A stretch of DNA of 64,000 bases from Psychrobacter immobilis (GTDB taxonomy: Bacteria > Pseudomonadota > Gammaproteobacteria > Pseudomonadales > Moraxellaceae). Below the pieces are notes generated by a model that had not been told where the DNA came from, made no database searches, and saw only the letters and a list, made by a program, of their open reading frames with translations. Made by a program: the position numbers and the translations under genes. The stretch is taken from the NCBI RefSeq assembly GCF_904846175.1, contig NZ_CAJGZM010000002.1:1-64000 (forward strand), read 5' to 3'. Shown piece by piece: positions 51,867 through 61,042 of this stretch (its first letter is position 1; every line of letters starts with the position of its first letter).

Positions 51867-54800
51867 TTAATCCTCAATGGTGGTTGGTAGTGGACGCGGT
51901 AATTCGTTATCCGGTTTGTCTTCTAACCAATCAATTTTTGACATTTTACGAATTACGACAAACTCATCACGGTTACAACCCACGGTGCCATAGTAGTTAA
52001 AGCCATAAGATTGCTGGGCATAGCTACCAATCATATGTGTCGGTTTCAAGATAGTACGAGTCATTGAGTTATGAATACCGCCACGCGTACCGGTCTGCTC
52101 AGAACCTGGGATATTGACCAGTTTTTCTTGAGCGTGATACATCATGGTCATGCCTTCTTTGACACGCTGACTGACGATGGCACGAGCGGTAAGGGCACCG
52201 TTAGCATTGAATAATTCAATCCAATCGTTATCGACGATACCTGCTTTTGCCGCATCGACTTCTGACATCCAAACACAAGGTCCACCGCGGCTTAGGGTCA
52301 ACATCAGCAAGTTTTCAGAGTAGGTACTGTGGATGCCCCATTTTTGGTGCGGTGTTAAGAAGTTCAGTACGATCTCTTTATTGCCATTTGGTTTGGCGTC
52401 TTTGAGCAGCTCAGTGGTCTTGGTATCAATCGGTGGACGATACTGTTGCATTTGCTCACCAAATGCCTGCATCCAAGGGTGGTCTTGATAAAACTGCTGA
52501 CGACCAGTCAGGGTGCGCCAAGGAATCAGCTCATGAACGTTGGTATAACCGGCGTTATAACTGACCTGATCCGACTCAATCCCTGACCACGTCGGGCTTG
52601 AGATAATCTTGCGCGGCTGGGCAACGATATCTTTAAAGCGGATTTTTTCATGTTCGCTAGATTTGGCAAGATGGGTATGGTCGCGACCGGTGAACTCAGA
52701 CAATGCCGCCCAACCTTTTACCGCCACATGACCATTGGTTTCAGGCGCGAGCATCAAAATCATCTCAGAAGCATTAATCGCTGTGTTAAGACTTGGTCTG
52801 CCTTCAGAAATACCCGGCTCAGTCACACGGTGGTTTAAATCACCGAGCTGTTTGACTTCGGTTTTCATATCCCAATTTAAGCCTTTTGAGCCGTTGCCTA
52901 GTTTTTCTAGGGCAGGACCCATAGAAGTAAACTTCTTGTAAGTATTTGGATAATCACGCTCAACCACCATAATCATCGGACAGTTCTTACCGGGTACTGG
53001 TTTTTCGCCAGCCGTTTTCCAGTCAGTGCCACCAAACGGCTGTGCCAATTCACCCGGGGTGTCATGTTGCATCGGCAAGGTGACGACATCAGTTTCAACA
53101 CCTAAATGACCTTTTGAGACTTCAGAGAAGCTCTTGGCAATACCTTTATAGATTTCCCAATCGGTTTTAGATTCCCAAGCAGGATCGGTCGCCGCGGTGA
53201 GTGGATGGATAAAGGGATGCATGTCTGAGGTATTCATGTCATCTTTTTCGTACCATGTCGCAGTCGGTAGCACGATGTCAGAATACAGACAGGTCGACGA
53301 CATACGGAAGTCTAGAGTGACAACCAAGTCCAATTTACCGGTAGGACCTTTTTCTACCCAATCGACTTCTTTTGGTTGCAGATGACCCTCGGCGTTTTCT
53401 TCATTGAGCAAGCCGTTTTTGGTACCCAAGAAATACTTGAGCATATATTCATGGCCTTTACCTGATGAGCCCAATAAGTTTGAGCGCCAGATAAACATGT
53501 TGCGCGGGAAGTTGGCTGGATTATCAGGAGATTCACAAGCAAAGCGTAAGCTGCCATCTTCGAGAGAGTCGACGACATATTCTTCTATATCTTTGCCGCT
53601 ATCTTTGGCTTTGGCCGCGATGGTCAATGGGTTACGGTTTAATTGTGGCGCTGAAGGCAACCAGCCTGCACGCTCTGCTTGAATATTGTAGTCAAGCATG
53701 TGCTCTGGGAAGAATTTCTTATTAACCAATGGCGATAGGATTTCATGGGCAGAAATGGTTTCATGACGCCACTGTGAGCTGTGCGTATAGAAGAAACTCG
53801 TACCCGCCATATGACGTGGTGGACGATGCCAATCAAGGGCAAATGCTAATGGCAACCAGCCGGTCTGTGGACGTAGTTTTTCTTGACCAACATAATGCGC
53901 CCAGCCGCCGCCAGATTTACCGATACAGCCACACAGCATCAGCATGTTAATCACGCCGCGATAGTTCATATCGAGGTGATACCAATGGTTCATACCCGCG
54001 CCGATGATAATCATCGATTTACCATGCGTTTTATGAGCGTTTTCAGCAAATTCACGTGCGACTTGGATAACGCGCTCACGGCTAAGACCCGTGATGACTT
54101 CTTGCCAAGCAGGGGTACCCGGTACAGTCTCGTCATTGTAATCATCGGTGACGTGTTCACCGCCAACACCATTATCAACACCAAGGTTGGCAACGGTTAA
54201 ATCAAACACAGTAGCGACAATCGCTGTGCTGCCATCGGCAAGGGTAATGGTTTTGCAAGGGACAGTTTTTTGTTGTATCGCTTCGCCCGGTACCGAGGTA
54301 AAGTGTGGGTGTGATACATGACCAAAGTAATCAAAGCCGACTTTGCAAGTTTCATTGCTGTCTTTTAAAGTCAGGGTTAGGTCAATATCTGCGCCTGTGG
54401 TGCCGCTTTTTTGCTCAAGATTCCATTTGCCTTTTTCGCCCCAACGATAACCGATGGAACCAAGGGGAGAAACCAGTTCACCATCACTGTTGAGACCAAT
54501 CGTTTTCCATTCTGGGTTGTTTTCTTGCCCTAAATTATCGATTAAGTCAGAAGCGCGTAGATAGCGACCAGCATGGCGTGCGCCTTCTTCACCTTCTAGC
54601 ATGACCAGTACGGGTAAGTCAGTGTAGCGCTTGGCGTAATCTAAGAAGTAATCGCTTGGCTGCTTAAGATAAAATTCTTTGATAATGACATGGCAAAATG
54701 CTTGCGCGACTGCCGCATCAGTACCCTGTTTTGGATTTAACCACAAGTCAGTAAGTTTAGAGACTTCTGCATAGTCAGGGGTGATAGAGACGGTTTTGGT

Positions 54801-55625
54801 GCCTTTATAACGCACTTCGGTGAAGAAATGCGCATCTGGTGTACGCGTTTGCGGAACGTTTGAGCCCCAAGCAATAATATAATCAGAGTTGTACCAATCG
54901 GCTGACTCTGGCACGTCAGTCTGCTCGCCCCAAACCATTGGCGACGCTGGCGGTAGATCACAATACCAGTCGTAGAATGACAAGCAAACACCACCAATCA
55001 ACGATAAATAACGACTACCCGCAGCATAACTGACCATCGACATCGCAGGAATCGGAGAGAAACCAACGATACGGTCAGGACCAAAGGTTTTGGCGGTATA
55101 GACGTTACTGGCAGCGATGATTTCGTTGACTTCCGCCCACGTCGAGCGAATAAAACCACCCAAACCGCGCTTAGATTTGTACTGTTCTGCTTTGATAGGG
55201 TCTTGGACAATACTGCCCCAAGCATCGACTGGATCAGGATACTGCGCTTTGGCTTCACGCCATAATTTTAGAAGCGGCTTACGTACCTTAGGGTATTTAA
55301 CACGGTTGGCTGAGTACATATACCAGCTATAGCTTGCGCCACGTGGGCAGCCACGCGGTTCGTGGTTTGGTAGATCTGGACGGGTTTCAGGATAGTCGGT
55401 TTGCTGCGTCTCCCACGTCACCAAGCCGTTTTTGACGTAAATTTTCCACGAGCAAGAACCGGTACAGTTGACACCATGCGTTGAGCGCACAACTTTGTCA
55501 TACTGCCAGCGGCTACGATATACGTTTTCCCAATCACGAGCTTCATCACGCGTCTCGCCATGCCCATCGGAAAATTCGCCCTGTTTACGTTTAAAAAAAC
55601 GGAATTGGTCGAGTAAATGGCTCAT
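51867..55625 (-). CDS. narG: Nitrate reductase alpha subunit NarG
   Basis: Catalytic subunit of 1252 residues holding bis-MGD molybdenum and the FS0 cluster; reduces nitrate to nitrite at the cytoplasmic face. The N-terminus MSHLLDQFRFFKRKQGEFSD is typical and has no Tat signal of the Nap type. FS0 ligands: HGVNCTGSCSWKIYVKNG. A TYNSDYIIAWGSN-like segment (WYNSDYIIAWGSNVPQTRTP) and C-terminal GYNYYGTVGCNRDEFV-like residues are present. A NarL-type site lies about 160 bp upstream. narH follows after 119 bp. Confidence 0.97.
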   Translation of the reverse strand: MSHLLDQFRFFKRKQGEFSDGHGETRDEARDWENVYRSRWQYDKVVRSTHGVNCTGSCSWKIYVKNGLVTWETQQTDYPETRPDLPNHEPRGCPRGASYSWYMYSANRVKYPKVRKPLLKLWREAKAQYPDPVDAWGSIVQDPIKAEQYKSKRGLGGFIRSTWAEVNEIIAASNVYTAKTFGPDRIVGFSPIPAMSMVSYAAGSRYLSLIGGVCLSFYDWYCDLPPASPMVWGEQTDVPESADWYNSDYIIAWGSNVPQTRTPDAHFFTEVRYKGTKTVSITPDYAEVSKLTDLWLNPKQGTDAAVAQAFCHVIIKEFYLKQPSDYFLDYAKRYTDLPVLVMLEGEEGARHAGRYLRASDLIDNLGQENNPEWKTIGLNSDGELVSPLGSIGYRWGEKGKWNLEQKSGTTGADIDLTLTLKDSNETCKVGFDYFGHVSHPHFTSVPGEAIQQKTVPCKTITLADGSTAIVATVFDLTVANLGVDNGVGGEHVTDDYNDETVPGTPAWQEVITGLSRERVIQVAREFAENAHKTHGKSMIIIGAGMNHWYHLDMNYRGVINMLMLCGCIGKSGGGWAHYVGQEKLRPQTGWLPLAFALDWHRPPRHMAGTSFFYTHSSQWRHETISAHEILSPLVNKKFFPEHMLDYNIQAERAGWLPSAPQLNRNPLTIAAKAKDSGKDIEEYVVDSLEDGSLRFACESPDNPANFPRNMFIWRSNLLGSSGKGHEYMLKYFLGTKNGLLNEENAEGHLQPKEVDWVEKGPTGKLDLVVTLDFRMSSTCLYSDIVLPTATWYEKDDMNTSDMHPFIHPLTAATDPAWESKTDWEIYKGIAKSFSEVSKGHLGVETDVVTLPMQHDTPGELAQPFGGTDWKTAGEKPVPGKNCPMIMVVERDYPNTYKKFTSMGPALEKLGNGSKGLNWDMKTEVKQLGDLNHRVTEPGISEGRPSLNTAINASEMILMLAPETNGHVAVKGWAALSEFTGRDHTHLAKSSEHEKIRFKDIVAQPRKIISSPTWSGIESDQVSYNAGYTNVHELIPWRTLTGRQQFYQDHPWMQAFGEQMQQYRPPIDTKTTELLKDAKPNGNKEIVLNFLTPHQKWGIHSTYSENLLMLTLSRGGPCVWMSEVDAAKAGIVDNDWIELFNANGALTARAIVSQRVKEGMTMMYHAQEKLVNIPGSEQTGTRGGIHNSMTRTILKPTHMIGSYAQQSYGFNYYGTVGCNRDEFVVIRKMSKIDWLEDKPDNELPRPLPTTIED

Positions 55626-55784
55626 TTCGCTATCCTCTGTTTTATTGCCTATGGTGTATCTAGAGCTGAGTGCAGAATGCTTCTATCTTTATCTTGCTAT
55701 GCACATAAGCCGTAAATATTTTTCGATGGTGTCATTTTAGTTAAGCCATCACGCTGTTACTATCAGCTAACATGAGCAGAGCAC

Positions 55785-55800
55785 TACCACCTTAGTAGTA
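55785..55800 (-). promoter_or_regulatory. NarL-type 7-2-7 site upstream of narG
   Basis: TACCACC-TT-AGTAGTA: inverted heptamers spaced by 2 bp, one mismatch from TACYNMT. It lies 160 bp upstream of the narG start and resembles the site before moaA. Confidence 0.6.
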
Positions 55801-55892
55801 GCTAAAACTGAGAACTCATTTAAAACACTATTAAATCTAAGTTATTAATGATGATTAATAACTCAAAAGCCTTGAACAAGCATTTAAAACAG

Positions 55893-55924
55893 AAAAAGTG
55901 CTACTTACGCTGGCAAGTAGCACT
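55893..55924 (-). terminator. Terminator after narK
   Basis: On the minus strand AGTGCTACTT and AAGTAGCACT form a 10-bp stem with an 8-nt loop, followed by TTTTT. About 60 bp after the narK stop, so narK and narGHJI are likely separate units. Confidence 0.85.
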
Positions 55925-55985
55925 ATAAAGAGAGAGGTTTGAATTAAAAGAAATATCCTTAATAGCTTTATATAAATGAATCAGC

Positions 55986-57365
55986 TTAACAAGGAATCTC
56001 AGCGTTAGGACGGCTGTAATACCACCAAGTCAATACAATACAAAGAACATAAAAGACAATTAAGGCGATAAAGGTGCCATCGACGCCCAGTCCTGAACCA
56101 AACATCTTCGGTACAAAGAACGCACCATAAGCGGCAACTGCTGAGGTAAAGCCAACCACCGCTGCAGACTCTTTACGTATCTCAACAAACAACTCTTCTG
56201 TCCCTGCTTTCTCAGGCTCACGGCGGTCATGAAAGGTTCTAAAAATAACCGGAATCATGGTAAAGGTCGAGCCGTTACCGATACCTGTGGTGATAAATAG
56301 CACCATAAAGGAGATAAAGTAGCCAACGAAGCTGCCCTCATGGGCTTCGCTAGGTAGGAAATACATCACCGCAAATACTGCCAATACCATCACAATATAG
56401 TTCCAAAAAGTAACTTTTGCGCCGCTGGTTTTATCAGATATCCAGCCACCTAGTGGACGAAATAGTGCGCCGACCAGAGGACCTAAAAAGGCAAATTTAA
56501 GCGCATCAATAGCAGGGAACGAGTTCTTAATCAACATCGGAAACGCGGCTGAAAAGCCAATGAACGAGCCAAAAGTCGCCATATAAAGGATACACATGAT
56601 CCAGTTATGTTTGCGTTTAAAGATAACCGCTTGGTCTTTAAAAGAGGCCTTGGCGGTGGCAATATCGTTCATGCCAAACCAAGCCAGCGCTGAAAATAGC
56701 AGGATAAAAGGTACCCAGATAAAGCCAGCATTTTGCAAATAAAACAGTTTACCGCTTTCAGCTACTTGTGGGTCGCCGCCTAAGCTACCAAAGGCTGCTA
56801 CCAATATAATCATCGGTACCACGAACTGCATGACCGAGACGCCAAGGTTACCTAAGCCGGCGTTTAGACCAAGTGCAGTACCTTGTTCTGCTTTTGGAAA
56901 GAAGAACGAGATATTGGACATGGACGAAGCGAAGTTACCACCGCCAAAGCCGCAAAGCAGCGCAATAATGGCAAATGTCATAAACGGCGTTTCAGGATTT
57001 TGTACCGCAAAGCCCATCCATAACGCTGGAATCAACAGAGATAAAGTTGATATCGCTGTCCAACGACGACCACCAAAAATCGGGACCATAAAAGAATAAA
57101 AAATCCGTAGCGTTGCCCCTGATAGACCGGGCAGCGCCGCTAACCAAAATAGCTGCCCGCCATCAAAATCAAAACCAATCTCCGGTAAGCGCACGATGAC
57201 CGCGCTCCATACCATCCATACCGCAAATGCCAATAGTAAGGATGGAATAGATATCCATAAATTTCTACGGGCGACTTTTTTACCGCCACCCTCCCAAAAC
57301 TCTTTTACTTCTGGTCGCCAGTCAGTGATGAGCTTACCACCTTTGGAGTTGTAATCATTGCCCAT
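55986..57365 (-). CDS. narK: Nitrate/nitrite MFS transporter NarK
   Basis: NNP-family transporter of 459 residues with twelve predicted helices. The N-terminus DWRPEVKEFWEGGGKKVARR is typical of the antiporter-like NarK group. Nitrate signature segments: FGGGNFASSMSNISFFFPKAEQGTALGLNAGLGNLG and the second in GIGNGSTFTMIPVIF. The ATG at 57365 is preferred; an ATG 12 bp upstream is possible. It lies upstream of narG on the same strand and would exchange nitrate for nitrite during respiration. Confidence 0.93.
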   Translation of the reverse strand: MGNDYNSKGGKLITDWRPEVKEFWEGGGKKVARRNLWISIPSLLLAFAVWMVWSAVIVRLPEIGFDFDGGQLFWLAALPGLSGATLRIFYSFMVPIFGGRRWTAISTLSLLIPALWMGFAVQNPETPFMTFAIIALLCGFGGGNFASSMSNISFFFPKAEQGTALGLNAGLGNLGVSVMQFVVPMIILVAAFGSLGGDPQVAESGKLFYLQNAGFIWVPFILLFSALAWFGMNDIATAKASFKDQAVIFKRKHNWIMCILYMATFGSFIGFSAAFPMLIKNSFPAIDALKFAFLGPLVGALFRPLGGWISDKTSGAKVTFWNYIVMVLAVFAVMYFLPSEAHEGSFVGYFISFMVLFITTGIGNGSTFTMIPVIFRTFHDRREPEKAGTEELFVEIRKESAAVVGFTSAVAAYGAFFVPKMFGSGLGVDGTFIALIVFYVLCIVLTWWYYSRPNAEIPC

Positions 57366-57377
57366 ACTATTCCTCAC

Positions 57378-58015
57378 TTAATATCATCTATGCTTAGTTA
57401 TGATGGATATTTTTATAACGCTAAGCAGCTATAAAAATTGTCATAGGCAGTCGTTTTATTGATTTATGATGACCGCTTATGTATATGTTAGATTGGTGCG
57501 GAAAATTTATATTGGTTGCCAAGGCGTTTTTGGTGAGCATTAGCCATGACACTTGATAAGCACAGCCAATCGTGACAGTTAATCGTGTCAAGCAATCATG
57601 ACAACCAATGATGATAACTATCAATCTTATAAAAATGATACCTCACAGTACTTCGTTATCGCGATGAAGAGTATTCATACATAGTGGTATACTGATGGCT
57701 AAAAGGGGTATATTAGGGGCAGAATTATTACTAAAAGTTTGCTTTTTTATTGATTAGTAAGCGCTTTTGTTATTTCAAATGTTTGTTTTTAAAGGCCTGT
57801 TTTTAAAGTGGTCTCTTTTGAAGTATTGAAGTATTGAAGTATTGAAGTATTGAAGTATTGAAGTATTGAAGTATTGAAGTATTGAAGTATTGAAGTATTG
57901 AAGTGCGGCAGTTTTGAATCTAATTACGTTTAACTTACTTTAAGTGCGCTAGCTTTTAAACAGAGCGCTTCACTGGCCATATTTAACCCTTTTTTCCGCT
58001 AATTTTGCTGGGTGA
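57378..58015. other. Divergent narK-narX control region
   Basis: 638 bp between the divergent narK and narX genes. It contains single NarL-like heptamers AGTGGTA (57683-57689) and AGGGGTA (57704-57710, reverse complement TACCCCT, a full consensus match) and the octanucleotide repeat at 57820-57904. No gene is seen. Confidence 0.5.
57820..57904. repeat. Octanucleotide tandem repeat (GAAGTATT)n
   Basis: Ten perfect copies of GAAGTATT plus a partial eleventh, 57820-57904, about 112 bp upstream of the narX start. Perfect short repeats of this type expand and contract by slippage. Confidence 0.97.
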
Positions 58016-60079
58016 ATGCTATTCATGAGTTCTAATCAACGCAGGCAGTCTTTGGCCCTTCATGCTTGGGGCGCTATTATCATCATTGCTATCTTATCTT
58101 TGATGTCGGCGCTAGGTAGTGGGGCACTGGCGTGGGTCGCAAAATCTGATGCGGAAGCCATTAATACGGCAGGCTCAATACGCATGGCAACCTATCGTAT
58201 CAACTTTCAGATAGCGACAGATTTTTCAGATGACCATCCTTTTAGCCCAAGTTTAAGTATTCGCCAAAACGACGTAAGCGATAAAGAGAATAAGCAGAGC
58301 GCCAAACAAGACAAATTAGACTTCGCTAATAAAACTAACCCTGAAAAGATAGATATTCTCAGTCGAGACATGGAAAATCGACTCGAAGAATTACAGGTTT
58401 ATCAGCTGACGAGCGCCAATAGACATGTGCGCATCAATGAGCAGCTTAATGAGATAAAAGAGCAATGGTATCAAGATTTAAAGCCGGCGTTATTATCGCA
58501 AGACAAGCAAGGTTTTTATAGCGTTTCATCGCGCTATATCGAAGATGTGAATCACTTTGTCGGTGAGCTGCAGTACCGAAACGAGCAGCGCCAGACCTGG
58601 CAGCAAAACCTGCAAATACTTTCATTGATACTCATCGTTATTATGGTATTAATCGGTATGCGCCGAATGCAAAAATTGGTACTCATGCCCATTAAGCAAC
58701 TAATTACAGCCAATAATGAATTTAAAAGAGGTAAGAGCCAGACTCGGGTGTCAATCAAGGGCTATCGAGAGTTTGAAGTGCTGGGTAATTCTTTTAATGA
58801 CATGGCAAGTACGATTGAAACCTATCAGCGCTCGCTTGAAAGTGAAGTGCAGATAAAAACCCAGCATCTAGTCAAAGCCAACCAAGTACTGTCACTGTTT
58901 TATGACTTTTCAAAATCGCTGACCACCAGCCAAGTGAGCTTATATCGCCTCGATGCTTTGATTGCAGATTTTAGTAAAACCTTGCCGCATTTAGAATTTA
59001 CCTTGTGTATCCAGAATAAATATATCACCAATAAAAACTCAATCGTGCTGCATGGCGACCAAATGAAAGAGCTGTGTAAAAAGCTTAGCTGTGATAGTTG
59101 TATTACTAAAAATGGCGAGCATACCAAGACCTATCCCATCGTCCATCAACAAGAAGCGTTTGGAGAATTGCGCGTACGACCAAAGTCGGCACTGGTGATG
59201 AATCGCTCTTTTATCGCTGATAATGGCATTAATAATAATGAAACAAGTAATGATATAACGCCTGAACAGCGCATAAGAATGACAGAGGCAGGGAGTATTT
59301 TCCCGTTTAGCAGTCCTGAATTAGATGCACAAAATAACGAGCTCATCGTCTCGCTGACCAATTTAATCAGTACCGCGCTATCACTACGTAAACAAAGACA
59401 ACAAGAGCATCAGCTGATTTTATTTGAAGAGCGTTCGACGATTGCCAGAGAATTGCATGACTCGTTGGCGCAGTCGTTGTCTTATTTAAAAATCCAAGTC
59501 AGTGTTTTAGAGCGCCACCTCAAAAACCAAATGAGCGAACCAGAGGCACCCGCTATCTATCAGAATATCGAACAAATAAAAGTAGGTTTGGGTTCGGCAT
59601 ATCGGCAGCTAAGAGACTTATTGGTAACGTTTCGTTTAACCATTGATAATAATAATTTTGATGAAGCCTTGCATGAAGCCGCTAGTGAATTTGCTTTAAA
59701 AGGCGGGTTTATCATAAAGGTAAACAATGACATTATGACGCTCAATTTGAGCGCTCATGAACAAATAGATTTAATTCAAATTGCTAGAGAAGCGCTATCA
59801 AATATCAGTCGGCATGCACAAGCGCAAAATGTCGAGATTCATCTGCAGTATGAAGAAGGTGATAAGCATATCCTCATGCGTATCATCGATGATGGCGTTG
59901 GCATGTCAGGCAGTGTCGATCAAACCCAGCATCATGGCCTGATGATTATGAAAGAGCGCGCTCATAATATCGGCGGCGATCTCATCGTGACCGATAACCA
60001 GCCACGCGGTACTATCGTCACGGTTAGGTTTGAGCCCAAGTTCTTTGATGAAGAAAACGATCAGGACGCTTATTTATAA
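58016..60079 (+). CDS. narX: Nitrate/nitrite sensor kinase NarX
   Basis: Membrane sensor of 687 residues. First helix at about 16-40; the periplasmic P-box that binds nitrate is GSIRMATYRINFQIATDF (about 52-70); second helix ILSLILIVIMVLIGMRRM (about 203-220); HAMP; a central module with a Cys group CKKLSCDSC (about 349-358), as in NarX/NarQ; H-box ARELHDSLAQSLSYLKIQVS (HisKA_3 type); and ATPase NISRHAQAQNVEI with DDGVGM. Start at 58016 or the ATG at 58025. It is followed by narL. Confidence 0.93.
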   Translation: MLFMSSNQRRQSLALHAWGAIIIIAILSLMSALGSGALAWVAKSDAEAINTAGSIRMATYRINFQIATDFSDDHPFSPSLSIRQNDVSDKENKQSAKQDKLDFANKTNPEKIDILSRDMENRLEELQVYQLTSANRHVRINEQLNEIKEQWYQDLKPALLSQDKQGFYSVSSRYIEDVNHFVGELQYRNEQRQTWQQNLQILSLILIVIMVLIGMRRMQKLVLMPIKQLITANNEFKRGKSQTRVSIKGYREFEVLGNSFNDMASTIETYQRSLESEVQIKTQHLVKANQVLSLFYDFSKSLTTSQVSLYRLDALIADFSKTLPHLEFTLCIQNKYITNKNSIVLHGDQMKELCKKLSCDSCITKNGEHTKTYPIVHQQEAFGELRVRPKSALVMNRSFIADNGINNNETSNDITPEQRIRMTEAGSIFPFSSPELDAQNNELIVSLTNLISTALSLRKQRQQEHQLILFEERSTIARELHDSLAQSLSYLKIQVSVLERHLKNQMSEPEAPAIYQNIEQIKVGLGSAYRQLRDLLVTFRLTIDNNNFDEALHEAASEFALKGGFIIKVNNDIMTLNLSAHEQIDLIQIAREALSNISRHAQAQNVEIHLQYEEGDKHILMRIIDDGVGMSGSVDQTQHHGLMIMKERAHNIGGDLIVTDNQPRGTIVTVRFEPKFFDEENDQDAYL

Positions 60080-60235
60080 GTTAATAGAACGATAGTGTTA
60101 AGCGCTTAACTTATCGTTATGACATTTAATTTTTAGCCCATTTAGATGTTCATCGATTGAATTGAGGACATGCCCTAGTTAGTACGTGTTAAATAATAAA
60201 ATCCTTGTACCATTTTTTTTATTTGTGAGTATGTT

Positions 60236-60895
60236 ATGAGCACCAAAGTTTATACCAGTACGTCGCCCGCGCGCCTATTATTGGTCGATGACCATCCCAT
60301 GTTACGCCGCGGCATCTCTGAATTATTAAGTCTTGAGGACGATGTCAAAGTCGTTGGTGAAGCCAGCAATGGTCAAGAGGCATTGGCATTTTTGGAAAAT
60401 AACGACGTCGATTTGGTGATACTAGACCATAAAATGCCAGTGCTCACCGGTATCGAAACCTTACGAGAAATCAAAGCCAGAAATATTAATACTAAGACCG
60501 TATTGTTTACGGTTTCAGATAGCGGTGAGGACGTACAAGAGGCGTTAAAATTGGGCGTCGACGGTTATCTGTTAAAAGATATGGAGCCTGAGCTGATTAT
60601 TATTGATATCAGAAAAATACTGCGTGGCGAGTTGGTTATTAGTCCCAACTTAGCTTCGATACTTGCCCAAACGTTGCGCACACCCAGTATTGAAGATATC
60701 GCCAGTAATCTGACCAGTAGAGAGCTACAAGTCATTCAGATGATTGCTGAAGGGCTGAGTAATAAAATGATTGCCAATAATCTAGATATTGCCGAATCAA
60801 CGGTAAAAGTACACGTTAAGCATATCCTCAATAAAACTGGTCTGCGCACACGAGTAGAAGCGGCGGTGTGGACGGTGAATCATTTATCTAAGTAA
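60236..60895 (+). CDS. narL: Nitrate/nitrite response regulator NarL
   Basis: LuxR-type response regulator of 219 residues. Receiver: LLVDDHPMLRRGI, phospho-Asp in DLVILDHKMPVLTG, Lys in GYLLKDM. DNA-binding domain: LTSRELQVIQMIAEGLSNKMIANNLDIAESTVKVHVKHIL. It would bind the TACYNMT heptamer pairs near narG and moaA. 156 bp after narX, possibly with its own promoter. Confidence 0.95.
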   Translation: MSTKVYTSTSPARLLLVDDHPMLRRGISELLSLEDDVKVVGEASNGQEALAFLENNDVDLVILDHKMPVLTGIETLREIKARNINTKTVLFTVSDSGEDVQEALKLGVDGYLLKDMEPELIIIDIRKILRGELVISPNLASILAQTLRTPSIEDIASNLTSRELQVIQMIAEGLSNKMIANNLDIAESTVKVHVKHILNKTGLRTRVEAAVWTVNHLSK

Positions 60896-60953
60896 AGAAG
60901 GTCTTAAATCGTACTGTTTTATCCGTTAAAATTTTATAGATTTGAGCATTTGA

Positions 60954-60981
60954 TGGTGAATCATGTTTATAAGATTCACCA
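60954..60981 (+). terminator. Hairpin after narL
   Basis: TGGTGAATC and GATTCACCA flank a 10-nt loop, 60 bp after narL. No T run; a weak terminator at best. Confidence 0.35.
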
Positions 60982-61042
60982 TAAAATCTTTAAGAAATAG
61001 AGAGGCTCTACAAGACTCAATACACTGCTGTAAGGATTTATT

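Larger units (their letters stand above)
55626..55985. other. narK-narG intergenic region with regulatory sites
   Basis: 360 bp holding the narG promoter region. It contains a NarL-type 7-2-7 site (55785-55800), a palindrome GTTATTAAT-GATG-ATTAATAAC at 55841-55862, and the narK terminator (55893-55924). No gene is seen. Confidence 0.6.

Noticed and set aside
52650..55258. Many short frames on both strands within narG
   Set aside because: Shadows of the narG coding sequence, whose own frame is complete and conserved.
55841..55862. FNR-like palindrome TTAAT-GATG-ATTAA upstream of narG
   Set aside because: The spacing fits FNR (TTGAT-N4-ATCAA), but the G and C contacted by FNR are replaced by A and T, so I do not call it an FNR site.
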